Positions 34,970-46,031 are shown, counted from the stretch's first letter. The stretch is DNA of 64,000 nucleotides from Rhodococcus triatomae (GCF_014217785.1 NZ_CP048814.1:1736001-1800000); one strand, 5' to 3'. Notes: generated by a model not told the origin, from the sequence alone. Numbers and translations: made by a program.

Positions 34970-35785
34970 TCAGCTCTCGCCGCCGAGCTTCTCCACCCAC
35001 TCCTCGAACGACGGAATCGAGGCGGGCCCTCGTTCTCGTCGGTGCACGACGAGCAGGTCGATCGTGTCGAGGAGACTGCCCAGCCGCAGCTCGAACGGAG
35101 TCGCCCCCGCGTCGAAGGCTCCGACGGTCCACAGTCTCGTCATGGTGGGGAACCGAGCCGGGTCGAAGGTGTTCTCCCAGAAGTCGCCCGTGGCCTCCCA
35201 GTAGGTCGTGTAGTCCACGCCCTGGCGGGTCTCGTCCGCCGCCTCCGCGGCGGCGGAACGGGCGAGACCGGTGACCGTGTTGTTCACGATCGCGATGGTC
35301 TCGACGACCTGGGTGGCGGCGAGCCCGGTGTCGACGAGGCACCGGTAGCCGGCCTCGTCCGCCTCCAGCACGTGGGGCGCGAGAGGCAGCCGCCAGACGT
35401 TCACGTCGAGCAGCCACGGGTGTGTACGGAGCAGTTGCCAGTACCCGTGGGCATAGTGCTCGAGCGCCGGGCGCCAGGGGCGACCGGGCTCCGGCAGGTC
35501 GAAGTCGGCATAGGCGCGGTCGATCATCGCGTCGACGAGCTCGTCCCGGCCGGGGACGTGCGAGTAGAGCGTCATCGTCCCGACACCGAGCGACTTCGCG
35601 ACGGACCGCATGGACACGGCTTCGAGCCCGGCGGCGTCGGCGATCACCACCGCCGCGTCGATCACCTCGGACCGGGACACCCGCGGCGGGCGCCCCCGGG
35701 TCGACGCGGCGGGCGGATCCCACAGCGGGGCGAACCGCGCTCCGATGTTGCGTGGCGATTCCGCCGCACCCTCGGCGTCGACCAT
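34970..35785 (-). CDS. TetR-family regulator with TetR_C_1-type ligand domain
   Basis: 271 aa. The DNA-binding part is GRPPRVSRSEVIDAAVVIADAAGLEAVSMRSVAKSLGVGTMTLYSHVPGRDEL, resembling tetracycline-repressor-type proteins that control exporters. AAGGGG precedes the ATG. It is divergent from the ABC exporter genes with GTAC-rich operator halves in between, so it is probably their repressor. Confidence 0.9.
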   Translation of the reverse strand: MVDAEGAAESPRNIGARFAPLWDPPAASTRGRPPRVSRSEVIDAAVVIADAAGLEAVSMRSVAKSLGVGTMTLYSHVPGRDELVDAMIDRAYADFDLPEPGRPWRPALEHYAHGYWQLLRTHPWLLDVNVWRLPLAPHVLEADEAGYRCLVDTGLAATQVVETIAIVNNTVTGLARSAAAEAADETRQGVDYTTYWEATGDFWENTFDPARFPTMTRLWTVGAFDAGATPFELRLGSLLDTIDLLVVHRRERGPASIPSFEEWVEKLGGES

Positions 35786-35846
35786 CGTCTCGGCCCCTTC
35801 CGTGTTCGTGCCGCGCTCGTCGCGGCGCCCACTTGCCAGCTTTTAT

Positions 35847-35892
35847 CGTACAGCGTACCGTTTCATTCATGATTGATTCGGTACACCGTACG
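35847..35892. promoter_or_regulatory. Inverted GTAC-rich operator halves upstream of and inside the ABC gene start
   Basis: CGTACAGCGTACCG (35847-35860) and CGGTACACCGTACG (35879-35892) are near-inverted copies of each other. The second lies within the first codons of the ABC ATPase. They suit a TetR-type dimer-of-dimers operator controlling both divergent genes. Confidence 0.55.
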
Positions 35893-36880
35893 AGAAGTGC
35901 CGTCCGGGCGCGGGGACTCACGAAGACGTTCACCAGGAAGAAGGAAACGGTCGAAGCGGTGAAGGGCATCGACCTCGACGTCGCCGAAGGGGAACTGGTC
36001 GCGTTCCTCGGCCCGAACGGCGCGGGCAAATCCACCACTCTGCGCATGCTCACCTCTCTGCTCGCGCCCACCGCGGGCACGGCCGAGGTCGCGGGGTTCG
36101 ACGTGGTCCGGCATCCTGCCGACGTCCGGGCCCGCATCGGGTACATCGGGCAGGGCAACGCGGGCGGGTACTCGTACCGGGTGGGTGACGAGCTGCTCAA
36201 CCAGGGCCGCTTCTACTCGGTGCCCACCACCGTCGCCCGGCGGCGTGCGGGAGAACTGCTGGACGCCCTCGAGCTCTCCGGGCTCGAGAAACGCACCGTC
36301 CAGTCCCTGTCCGGCGGGCAACGGAGACGACTCGACGTGGCGATGGGGCTGATGAACCATCCCCGTCTGCTCTTCCTCGACGAGCCCACCACCGGCCTCG
36401 ACCCGCACGCCCGCGCGAACCTGTGGGAGCACGTGATGCGGCTGCGCCGGGAGAACGACATGACGATGCTGCTCACCACCCACTATCTCGACGAGGCCGA
36501 TTCCATGGCAGAACGCATCGTCCTCATCGACCACGGCTCGGTGATCGCCGATGCCACCCCGGAGGCACTCAAACGCGAGTACGCCGACGACGTCGTCACC
36601 CTCGCTCTCGAACCGGCGTCCGAGGGGACCGGAGAGCTCCTGTCCCGAGCCCGGTCGGTACTTCCCGGCCACATCAGCAGAGTGGACGAACTCGTCGAAC
36701 CCGACGGCTCCGCGCGGCTCGTCCTGGCCACCACGCACGGCCCCGAACTCGTTCCCCCCGGTACTGCGCTCGCTCGGCGACGCGGGTGTGGGCGTGCGCT
36801 CCGCCGACGTCCGAGCGGCGTCCCTCGACGACGTGTTCCTCAATCTCACCGGCCGGAGCCTGCGCGAGGAGGCAGCATGA
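35869..36880 (+). CDS. Drug-exporter ABC ATPase (DrrA type), frameshifted at a C6 run
   Basis: ATP-binding subunit of an ABC-2 exporter. Walker A GPNGAGKSTT, signature LSGGQRRRLDVAMGL and Walker B LLFLDEPTTGLDP are intact. At CCCCCC (36754-36759) the frame breaks: the expected C-terminus (VLRSLGDAGVGVRSADVRAA, then SLDDVFLNLTGR) lies one frame away and ends at 36880 with an ATGA overlap of the permease. As given, the original frame instead runs for 39 arginine-rich residues (298-336) straight into the permease, predicting a 609-aa fusion. Removing one C would restore a normal two-gene arrangement. Sequencing error, true fusion or a phase-variable tract are all possible. Confidence 0.85.
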
Positions 36881-37698
36881 CCACCACCACCGAAACCCCC
36901 ACCGCGGCCCCGGCCGTCGACGAACGCTCACCCCTGGCCAAGTGGACCCACGACACGGGCGCGGTGTTCACCCGCGAGATCCTCGTGGTGCTGCGGGACC
37001 CGTTCACGCTCATCTTCTCGCTGCTGCAACCGCTCGTGTTCCTCGGGCTGTTCGGACCACTGCTCGACGGCATGCTCGGGGACTCGACCATCGAGGGCGA
37101 ATCGGCGCTGCAGTGGTTCCTGCCCGGCGTGCTCGTGATGATCGCGATCTTCGGCACCGGCATGGTCGGCGGAAACCTGTTGTACGAACTGATGACCGGC
37201 GCGTACGAGCGGATTCTCGCGACTCCGCTGTACCGCTCGTCGATCCTCGTCGGGCGGGCGCTGAAGGAGTTCGCTCCGCTCGTGGCCCAGGCACTGCTCA
37301 TCACCCTCGTCGCGATTCCCTTCGGCCTCGCTTTCTACCCCGCGCACGTCCTGTTCGGGCTGCTGATCCTCGGCATCTTCGGCATCGGCCTCGGTTCGCT
37401 GTCCTACGCGCTCGGACTTGCGGCGAAGAACCGGGAGTGGGTGTTCTGGGGCGTGCAGCAATCGGTCATCTTCCCGTTGCTGCTGCTCGGCGGAATGATG
37501 CTGCCGCTCGAGGCCGGCCCCGAGTGGATGCGGGTGCTGTCCAAGGTCAACCCCCTCACCTACATCGTGAACGCCGAACGCACGCTGTTCGCGGGGACGA
37601 TGTGGGACTCGACGGTCGCCTGGGGCGTCGTCGCCGCACTCGTGACCTGCGCCGTGGGCCTGTGGGTGGGCATCCGTACCGTCAAGCGCACGATTTGA
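36877..37698 (+). CDS. ABC-2-type permease (DrrB type)
   Basis: 273-aa membrane subunit with six helices. Typical features are FTREILVVLRDPFTLIFSLLQPLVFLGLFG, the family segment ERILATPLYRSSILVGRALKE, and GGMMLPLEAGPEWMRVLSKVNPLTYIV. GAGGAGG stands just before the ATG, supporting separate initiation whatever happens to the upstream frame. It exports drugs or lipids with the adjacent ATPase. The final codons (RTI-stop) lie in a 26-base tandem repeat. Confidence 0.92.
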   Translation: MTTTTETPTAAPAVDERSPLAKWTHDTGAVFTREILVVLRDPFTLIFSLLQPLVFLGLFGPLLDGMLGDSTIEGESALQWFLPGVLVMIAIFGTGMVGGNLLYELMTGAYERILATPLYRSSILVGRALKEFAPLVAQALLITLVAIPFGLAFYPAHVLFGLLILGIFGIGLGSLSYALGLAAKNREWVFWGVQQSVIFPLLLLGGMMLPLEAGPEWMRVLSKVNPLTYIVNAERTLFAGTMWDSTVAWGVVAALVTCAVGLWVGIRTVKRTI

Positions 37699-37758
37699 CG
37701 CACCGCGTCGGGCGCACGATTTGACGCACCGCGTCGGGCGCACGATTTGACGCACCGC
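37687..37758. repeat. 26-base tandem repeat at the permease 3' end
   Basis: Two exact 26-base units (37687-37712, 37713-37738) plus 20 bases of a third (37739-37758). Each unit begins CGCACGATTTGACGCACCGC. The first unit includes the last permease codons and stop, so the stop context is triplicated without changing the protein. Confidence 0.95.
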
Positions 37759-37762
37759 ACAG

Positions 37763-37802
37763 GCCGAGGGCCCCGCTTCCAGCTGGAAGCGGGGCCCTCG
37801 GC
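37763..37802. terminator. Perfect 40-base palindromic terminator
   Basis: A 20-bp perfect stem with no unpaired loop bases, centred at CAG/CTG (37781-37784), follows the repeat array between the convergent permease and dps genes. Symmetry makes it usable in both directions. Confidence 0.85.
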
Positions 37803-37827
37803 TGTCGTGCGGCGGGAAAACGCGTGG

Positions 37828-38301
37828 TCAGGAAATCTGCGCCTGCCACATCCAGTGCAGCTGCTCGAGCCGCGCGGTGATCGCGATGAGCAGATCCTGG
37901 GTGACCGGATCGGCGTCCTCGGTGGTACCGATCCGCTCGCGCAGACGCTCGATGACGGCGGCGAGGTTACCGACGATGGAGGCGATGACCTCGGAATCCT
38001 TGGTCCACCCCTCACCGAAGCCCTTGGTGCCGGAGTCCTTCGCGACGGTCGAGGCACGCCCGTCCGGGCTGACGCCGATGGCGGTCGCGCGCTCCGCCGC
38101 GGAATCGGTGAATTCGCGTGCCGCGGTGACGAGTTCGTCGAGCGCGAGGTGAACGGACCGGAAGTTGCGGCCGAGCACGTTCCAGTGCGCCTGCTTGGCG
38201 ATCAGGCTCAGGTCGATGAGATCGACGACGGTCCCCTGCAGCGCGTCGCCTGCGATCTTCTGCTGGCCGGCGTCGAGCGTGCTGGTGATCGGGTTGGTCA
38301 T
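37828..38301 (-). CDS. dps: Dps-family ferritin-like DNA-protection protein
   Basis: 157-aa miniferritin that stores iron and shields DNA. The inter-subunit ferroxidase residues are in LIAKQAHWNVLGRNFRSVHLALDELV (His and Asp/Glu ligands). ERATAIGVSPDGRAS is also typical. AGAGGAAACAG precedes the ATG. It is downstream of katA on the same strand, with its own 139-base promoter region containing a 17-base palindrome. Confidence 0.93.
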   Translation of the reverse strand: MTNPITSTLDAGQQKIAGDALQGTVVDLIDLSLIAKQAHWNVLGRNFRSVHLALDELVTAAREFTDSAAERATAIGVSPDGRASTVAKDSGTKGFGEGWTKDSEVIASIVGNLAAVIERLRERIGTTEDADPVTQDLLIAITARLEQLHWMWQAQIS

Positions 38302-38378
38302 GTCTGTTTCCTCTTTCCTCTTGCGGAGGGGTCGATCACTTCCGAGCTTATGCGCCCACGTGCCGTCTCCGGGTGGAT

Positions 38379-38395
38379 ACGAACGTGGCGTTCGT
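38379..38395. promoter_or_regulatory. Palindrome ACGAACGTGGCGTTCGT in the dps promoter region
   Basis: Perfect 7-bp arms around TGG, about 78 bases upstream of the dps ATG and 27 bases upstream of a possible -10 (CATAAG, minus strand 38352-38347). It resembles an SOS box (CGAAC-N4-GTTCG) but the spacing is five, so LexA binding is doubtful. Confidence 0.5.
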
Positions 38396-38440
38396 CATCG
38401 CGCCGGGAGGCCGGGCGCCCGGCGAACCGGGTTCGGAGAA

Positions 38441-39904
38441 TCAGCCCTGAGCTGTGCGGACGCCGTCCTCGATCTTCTTGCCCAGATCGGCGTCGACGTT
38501 CTTCCAGTAGTCGAAGGCGCGGAGCAGGATCGGCTCGCTGACCCCGCCGAGCAGATGACCGACGACGTTGTTCACCAGCCGCTCGCGGGCGGCGTCGTCG
38601 AGAACCTCGCGCACGAGGGTCCCGGCCTGGGTGAAGTCACCGTCCTCGGCATGCTCGATGTACCCGGCGCGAACCGCCTCACCGTCGAAGTTCCACAGGC
38701 CCTCGTCACCGGCCACCGCCGGGTCGGCGTGCGCCCCGCCGAAGGAGTTCGGCGCGTAGACCGGAGTGTCGGGCGAGTTGAAGCTGTAGCGCATCGCGCC
38801 CTCCTTGGAATAGGAGTTCACGATGTTCTTCGGCGCGTTGACGGGCAGATCGGCGTAGTTGGTGCCGATCCGGTACCGGTGCGCGTCCGCGTAGGAGAAC
38901 ACGCGGCCGAGCAGCATCTTGTCCGGAGAGAAACCGATGCCGGGCACGACGTTGGACGGCTCGAACGAGGCCTGCTCGATCTGCGCGAAGAAGTTGTCCG
39001 GGTTGCGATTCAGCGTCCAGGTGCCGACCTCGATCAGCGGGTAGTCCTTCTGCGACCAGACCTTGGTGAGGTCGAACGGGTTGAACCGGTATCCCTCCGC
39101 CTCGGCGACGGGCATGACCTGGACCTTCAGCGTCCAGCTCGGGAACTCGCCCTGCTCGATGGCCCCGTAGAGATCTGCCCGGTGGTAGTCCGGGTCGCTT
39201 CCGGCCAGGCGATCGGCCTCGTCCTGGGTGAGGAACTCGATGCCCTGGTTCGTCTTGAAGTGGTACTTGACCCAGAACCGCTCGCCCGCGGCGTTCACCC
39301 ACTGGTAGGTGTGCGAACCGAAACCGTCCATGTGCCGCCAGGACTTCGGGATGCCGCGATCACCCATCAGCCATGTCACCTGATGCGCGGACTCCGGACG
39401 GAGTGTCCAGAAATCCCACTGCATGTCGTGATCCCGCAGGCCCGACCCGGGCAGCCGCTTCTGCGAACGGATGAAGTCCGGGAACTTGATCGGGTCCTTG
39501 ATGAAGAACACCGGGGTGTTGTTGCCGACGAGGTCGTAGTTGCCGTCCTCGGTGTAGAACTTCACCGCGAATCCCCGTGGGTCACGCCAGGTGTCGGGGC
39601 TGCCCTGCTCACCGGCCACGGTGGAGAAGCGCACCAGCGACTCGGTACGCGCACCGGGCTGGAACAGCTTGGCCGTGGTGTACGCGCTGACGTCACCGGT
39701 GACGACGAGCTCACCGAACGCACCGCCGCCCTTCGCGTGGACGACGCGCTCGGGTACCCGTTCGCGGTTGAACTGCGCCAGCTTCTCGATCAGATAGTGA
39801 TCGTGCAGGAGAATGGGTCCCTGCGTTCCCGCCGTGAGCGATTCGTCGTCGCTCGCGACCGGGATCCCGAAGTTGTTGGTGGTGAAAGGACGTGTTTCGG
39901 ACAT
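38441..39904 (-). CDS. katA: Heme catalase
   Basis: 487-aa clade 3-type monofunctional catalase, small subunit. The distal His region is [22 protein letters not shown], Asn is in [12 protein letters not shown], and the proximal Tyr is in [23 protein letters not shown]. The length is normal. GAGGAGG precedes the ATG. It stands 64 bases downstream of a Fur-type regulator on the same strand, the classical fur-catalase arrangement for peroxide response. Confidence 0.97.
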   Translation of the reverse strand: MSETRPFTTNNFGIPVASDDESLTAGTQGPILLHDHYLIEKLAQFNRERVPERVVHAKGGGAFGELVVTGDVSAYTTAKLFQPGARTESLVRFSTVAGEQGSPDTWRDPRGFAVKFYTEDGNYDLVGNNTPVFFIKDPIKFPDFIRSQKRLPGSGLRDHDMQWDFWTLRPESAHQVTWLMGDRGIPKSWRHMDGFGSHTYQWVNAAGERFWVKYHFKTNQGIEFLTQDEADRLAGSDPDYHRADLYGAIEQGEFPSWTLKVQVMPVAEAEGYRFNPFDLTKVWSQKDYPLIEVGTWTLNRNPDNFFAQIEQASFEPSNVVPGIGFSPDKMLLGRVFSYADAHRYRIGTNYADLPVNAPKNIVNSYSKEGAMRYSFNSPDTPVYAPNSFGGAHADPAVAGDEGLWNFDGEAVRAGYIEHAEDGDFTQAGTLVREVLDDAARERLVNNVVGHLLGGVSEPILLRAFDYWKNVDADLGKKIEDGVRTAQG

Positions 39905-39968
39905 CTGTCAGCCTCCTCGGCCCTGATGCTTCCGGTGGTCTGTGGTTCCGGTGTGCGCGGTGTGCGCG

Positions 39969-40403
39969 TCAGCCCGGGGTGTTGTCCCGACATTGCGCGC
40001 AGAGTCCCCAGAACACGACTTCGGCCTCGTCGACGGTGAACCCGTGGGAGTCGGACGGCGCCAGGCACGGCGCCTCCCCCACGGTGCAGTCGACGTCCAC
40101 GACGAGCCCGCACGTACGACACACCAGGTGATGGTGATTGTCGCCGGTACGGGTCTCGAAACGCGCCGGTGAACCCGCGGGTTCGATCCGCCGGAGCAGT
40201 CCTGCGCCGGTGCACGCCTCGAGCACGTCGTAGACCGCCTGGGTGGACACCGATCCGATCCGGTCACGTACTCGCGACGCGACCTGATGGGCATCCGAAT
40301 GGGGATGGTCTGCAACAGTTTCCAATACAGCGATACGAGGGGCTGTGACACGCAGGCCCGCAGCACGCAGTTGCGCCCTGGGGTCGGTGTCCTCGTATCG
40401 CAT
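39969..40403 (-). CDS. Fur-family regulator of the catalase gene (FurA/CatR type)
   Basis: 144 aa from the second ATG. The winged helix (residues 10-85) includes RVTAPRIAVLETVADHPHSDAHQV and VSTQAVYDVLEACTGAGLL. HHHLVCRTCG holds metal ligands and the first CXXC; GLCAQC is the second, forming the structural zinc site. The ATG at 40403 fits a leaderless promoter; an ATG two codons earlier at 40409 is the alternative. Probably represses itself and katA, and responds to peroxide or iron. Confidence 0.92.
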   Translation of the reverse strand: MRYEDTDPRAQLRAAGLRVTAPRIAVLETVADHPHSDAHQVASRVRDRIGSVSTQAVYDVLEACTGAGLLRRIEPAGSPARFETRTGDNHHHLVCRTCGLVVDVDCTVGEAPCLAPSDSHGFTVDEAEVVFWGLCAQCRDNTPG

Positions 40404-40410
40404 GACCATC

Positions 40411-40438
40411 AGTATGCCAGTTATTTGGATCCAGTCAA
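40411..40438 (-). promoter_or_regulatory. Promoter of the fur-type gene
   Basis: On the minus strand, -35 TTGACT (40438-40433) and -10 CATACT (40416-40411) are 16 bases apart, with seven bases from the -10 to the ATG at 40403. The spacer is AT-rich (CCAAATAAC), as in furA promoters where the protein binds over the -35. Confidence 0.7.
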
Positions 40439-40481
40439 GAAAACGAAGAAATCGATTGTTCGAATCGAGGGAAGCACCTGG

Positions 40482-41951
40482 TCAGCGGGACGAGACGGTG
40501 TAGTTCTCGGAATCGAACCTGCGCAGTCGGCGACGGAACTCGAACGTGAACGTCGGCCACTGGACGGAATTGCGCCCGCGGGCATCGAGATACCAGCTAC
40601 GGCAGCCACCCGCATTCCACACGGTGGAGCGGAGGTCGTCCTGCACTGCCGCGTTGTACGTCTGCTGCACGTCCGCATCGACCTCGAACGCCGTCCACCC
40701 TTCCCGTCGCATCCCGTGCAGCGCGTCGAGCACGTAGGCGATCTGCGATTCGAGCATGTAGACGATCGAACTGTGGCCGAGGTTCGTGTTCGGTCCGTAC
40801 AGGAGAAAGAGATTCGGAAACCCCGACACCGTCGTACCCTTGTACGCGGTGGGGCTCCCGGCCCACGAGCGAGCCAGCGACGTTCCGTCCGCCGCACGGA
40901 GAAGATGCGCCACCGGCGGCTCGGTCGGGGTGAAGCCCGTGGCGAACACGATCGTGTCGACCGGGTGCTCGATGCCCTCGCCGTCGACGATTCCGTCCGG
41001 CGTCACCGCGGCGGCCCGGGAGGCCACCACCTCGACGTCCCCACGATCGAGCGTGCGCAACCAGTCGTTGGACAGCAGGATCCGCTTGCACCCGATCGTG
41101 TAGTCGGGCGTGAGCCGGCGCCGCAGCCCACGGTCCCGCACCTGCCGGCGCAGATGAAGTTTCGCAATCGCCGTGAAGACCGGCAGCAACCACGTCGCGT
41201 GCGCGAGTACGCCACCGAGCAGCTCCCGGAAGCCGTACACCGAGCCGCGAAACGCCTTTTGCACGAAGGGGAACCGCCGGTACAGCCGCTTCTCCGCGGA
41301 AGAGAACTCGCGATCGAGACGCGGGATCACCCAAGCCGGGGTCCGCTGGAACACCGTCAGATATGCGGCACGGTCGGCGATCTCCGGAACGAACTGCACG
41401 GCCGAGGCACCGGTGCCCACGACGGCCACCCGCTCACCGGTCAGGTCGTGCCCGTGGTTCCAGGACGCGGAATGGAAGGTGGTCCCGGAGAAGGACTCCA
41501 GTCCCGGGAGGTCGGGAACGCTGGGCGCGGACAGTGCGCCCGTCGCCGCCACGACGACGTCGGCGGTCAGTGCGCCGCGACCGGTCCGCACCTGCCACAC
41601 ACGACCGTCCCACTGCGCGTCCTCGAGTGCGCAGTCGACGATCACCCGCTCGAGCACCCCGGTGTCGGCGGCGACGCCCTCCAGGTACGCGAGGATCTCG
41701 GGCTGACGGGCAAAGGTGTGGCTCCAGCCCGCACCGGGGGCGAACGAGAAAGAGTACAGCGAGGTCGGAACGTCGCAGGCGCATCCCGGGTAGGTGTTGT
41801 CCCGCCAGGTGCCGCCGACCGACGGCGCCCGCTCGATCACGAGGACGTCGGCGTCCGGCCAGGTGTGCAGCATCCGCGCGGCCAAGCCGATGCCCGCGAA
41901 CCCCGCCCCGACGACCAGGGTGTGTACGTGCCCCGGAAGCTCCACCGTCAT
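40482..41951 (-). CDS. Flavin-containing monooxygenase (Baeyer-Villiger type)
   Basis: 489-aa FAD/NADPH enzyme. The first Rossmann motif is VVGAGFAGIGLAARM, the Baeyer-Villiger fingerprint is FSGTTFHSASWNHG (FXGXXXHXXXW), and the NADPH motif is VVGTGASAVQFVP. YPGCACDVPTSLYSFSF is typical of the cyclohexanone/phenylacetone group. It should oxygenate ketones or similar substrates. GGGAGG abuts the ATG at 41951, and a GTG two codons further has better spacing. No partner genes adjoin. Confidence 0.92.
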   Translation of the reverse strand: MTVELPGHVHTLVVGAGFAGIGLAARMLHTWPDADVLVIERAPSVGGTWRDNTYPGCACDVPTSLYSFSFAPGAGWSHTFARQPEILAYLEGVAADTGVLERVIVDCALEDAQWDGRVWQVRTGRGALTADVVVAATGALSAPSVPDLPGLESFSGTTFHSASWNHGHDLTGERVAVVGTGASAVQFVPEIADRAAYLTVFQRTPAWVIPRLDREFSSAEKRLYRRFPFVQKAFRGSVYGFRELLGGVLAHATWLLPVFTAIAKLHLRRQVRDRGLRRRLTPDYTIGCKRILLSNDWLRTLDRGDVEVVASRAAAVTPDGIVDGEGIEHPVDTIVFATGFTPTEPPVAHLLRAADGTSLARSWAGSPTAYKGTTVSGFPNLFLLYGPNTNLGHSSIVYMLESQIAYVLDALHGMRREGWTAFEVDADVQQTYNAAVQDDLRSTVWNAGGCRSWYLDARGRNSVQWPTFTFEFRRRLRRFDSENYTVSSR

Positions 41952-42096
41952 CCTCCCAGTCCCATTCACCGCTGCCCCATCCACCACTCACGTATCCGAG
42001 CACCCGATGTTCACGGGTGCATGCACCGTACGTCGCGGACCGATTCACCCGCCACGGGTGACGCAGTTCCGGCCGCCCACCCCTAGCGTCGGCGAC

Positions 42097-42201
42097 GTGA
42101 ACTCCGAAACCGAGAACGGCGCCGTCAAGGTCGTCGCGATCGTCGCCCTGGTGGCGCTGATCCTGACCACCGCACCGGTCGTCATCGCCCTGTTCCTGTA
42201 A
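42097..42201 (+). CDS. 34-aa single-helix membrane peptide
   Basis: Starts VNSETENGAVKVV and then forms one hydrophobic helix (VVAIVALVALILTTAPVVIALFL) to the end. TAGCGT (42084-42089) is seven bases before the GTG, a leaderless configuration, and the gene has its own stop. It lies 52 bases before a membrane gene in the same direction. No family recognised. Confidence 0.55.
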   Translation: MNSETENGAVKVVAIVALVALILTTAPVVIALFL

Positions 42202-42253
42202 TCCGCACGGCCGGGAACTCCCGTTCCGAAGGCCCGCACCGAAAGGCTGATCC

Positions 42254-42676
42254 GTGGTGGAAGACAAGACTCCCGGGGGCTGGGGCGTGTTCGCCGCGCT
42301 GCTGCTGCTCATGAACGGCACGTTCACGGCGATCCAGGGAATCGTCGCCCTCGCCGCCCCGGAACGGCTGTTCGCCGGCGAGCACACGCTCGTGGTACTC
42401 GACTACGACCGGTGGGGCTGGGTCCTGCTGATCTGGGGGGTCCTCCTCGCCGTTGCCGGCGGCGCCCTTCTCGCCGGAGCGACGTGGGCGCGGGTGTTCG
42501 GCGTCGTGGTGGCGTTCGTGAACGCGGTCGGCCAGCTCACCTGGATCGGCACCCAGCCGTGGCTGTCGCTGCTGCTGATCGCCCTGAACATCGGGGTCAT
42601 CTGGGGCCTCACCGCCGGCTGGCCCGAACACCGCAGGCACGCAGCGCCTACCCCACCCGCCCCGCATACCCCCTGA
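42254..42676 (+). CDS. DUF7144-type four-helix membrane protein
   Basis: 140 aa with four membrane helices. WGVFAALLLLMNGTFTAIQGI, YDRWGWVLLIWGVLLAVAG and AGATWARVFGVVVAF define the family; the Trp-Gly-Trp before helix two and GATWAR after it are constant. A paralogue lies at 51175-51579 on the minus strand. GAAAGG precedes the GTG. The C-terminus is Pro/His-rich. Function unknown. Confidence 0.82.
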   Translation: MVEDKTPGGWGVFAALLLLMNGTFTAIQGIVALAAPERLFAGEHTLVVLDYDRWGWVLLIWGVLLAVAGGALLAGATWARVFGVVVAFVNAVGQLTWIGTQPWLSLLLIALNIGVIWGLTAGWPEHRRHAAPTPPAPHTP

Positions 42677-42702
42677 CCCCTCCCTCCCCCTCCCTCCCCC
42701 CC
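42677..42702 (-). other. Strong G-quadruplex motif (five G-tracts, one-base loops)
   Basis: On the minus strand, G-tracts of 7, 3, 5, 3 and 4 are separated by single A residues. It starts immediately after the stop of the 42254-42676 gene, 67 bases beyond the stop of the convergent membrane gene. Next to it GGGTGAAGG and CCTTCACCC form a 9-bp inverted repeat that may be a terminator. Confidence 0.75.
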
Positions 42703-42768
42703 GGTGGGTGAAGGTGGCCTTCGCCTCGTCAGATCGGGCAAAGGGTCCCTTCACCCTGGGGCGGGGGC

Positions 42769-43686
42769 TCACTGCGTAGCGGTAGCGGGCGGATCACTCG
42801 GCGGGGAGGGATCCGGCGGGGCGGGGGTGTCGCCGCGTGGGCGACGGATCAGGCCGATCAGCCAGGACCCGAGCACCACGAGCACGCCCACCGAGAATGC
42901 GAGCCACATGTCGAAGACGAGCGGGCCGGTGAGAACGTCCACGGCGGCGGTCGCGACCTCGGGGCGCACGACGTCCTCCGACAGGTCGTGAAGGTACACC
43001 GCACGGGCGAGCGCACCGACCGCGATCACCGTCGCCGTCCCCGCTGCCACCGCGAATCCGACCAGGCCGACGGCCCTGCGCCGCGAGCCGCGCGGCGCGA
43101 ACAGAACCGCCCCGAGGACCACGACCGCCGCGACCCCGGCGAGGAACGGCGCAGCCGCGTCGAGCAGCCGGACCGCATCCTGTGCCTGTGCCAGTTCGAG
43201 AGCGCGGAAGAGCACGACCGTGGCGTCCCCGTCCGGGAGCGGCACGGCGACGAATCCCCGTTCGGCGAGCGCCTCCCGAGCCTCGTCGACGACGTCGTCG
43301 AGCGGCACGGTGACCGCACCCTCCGGGTCGATCCGTACCACGGTGGTGTCGCCGGTCAGCAGGGCGAACAACGACTCGTGCGCGACGCGATTGGCACGCC
43401 ACCACAGGTCCCCGAAACGATCGCTGCCCACGAGCGTTCCGACCACCTCGCGAACGACGGGCTCGGGCACCCTGGCCTGATCCGCCGCGACGATCCGCGC
43501 CGTCACCCGATCGGTGACCGCGTCCTGGATCGCCGGATCCTCGGCGAGCTCGGACACGGTCCGTACGTACCGGTCGGTGTCCAGCACCACCCCGCGCACG
43601 TACTCGGCGACGATCGCGGCCGGAACGAGGACGGCCACGAGCACCGTGAGCACCCCAGAGACCGCCCGGCGCAATGTTGTGCCCAC
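42769..43686 (-). CDS. Actinobacterial integral membrane protein
   Basis: 305 aa. One membrane helix at the N-terminus, a long extracytoplasmic domain (residues about 35-170, with DTDRYVRTVSELAEDPAIQDAVTDRVT), then three more helices (about 180-275) and a Pro-rich tail. The DTDRYV..LA.DP.V motif recurs in many actinobacterial membrane proteins of unknown role. No enzymatic motif is visible. Confidence 0.78.
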   Translation of the reverse strand: MGTTLRRAVSGVLTVLVAVLVPAAIVAEYVRGVVLDTDRYVRTVSELAEDPAIQDAVTDRVTARIVAADQARVPEPVVREVVGTLVGSDRFGDLWWRANRVAHESLFALLTGDTTVVRIDPEGAVTVPLDDVVDEAREALAERGFVAVPLPDGDATVVLFRALELAQAQDAVRLLDAAAPFLAGVAAVVVLGAVLFAPRGSRRRAVGLVGFAVAAGTATVIAVGALARAVYLHDLSEDVVRPEVATAAVDVLTGPLVFDMWLAFSVGVLVVLGSWLIGLIRRPRGDTPAPPDPSPPSDPPATATQ

Positions 43687-43712
43687 ACCGGGGAGCCTAC
43701 CGACGCGGGCTG

Positions 43713-46017
<2,305 letters not shown>

Positions 46018-46031
46018 GCGTTTCTACCTCC

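Noticed and set aside
37687..37758. CRISPR array
   Set aside because: The repeats abut without spacers and number only two and a half.
38379..38395. LexA SOS box at dps
   Set aside because: Half-sites CGAAC/GTTCG are present but separated by five bases instead of four.
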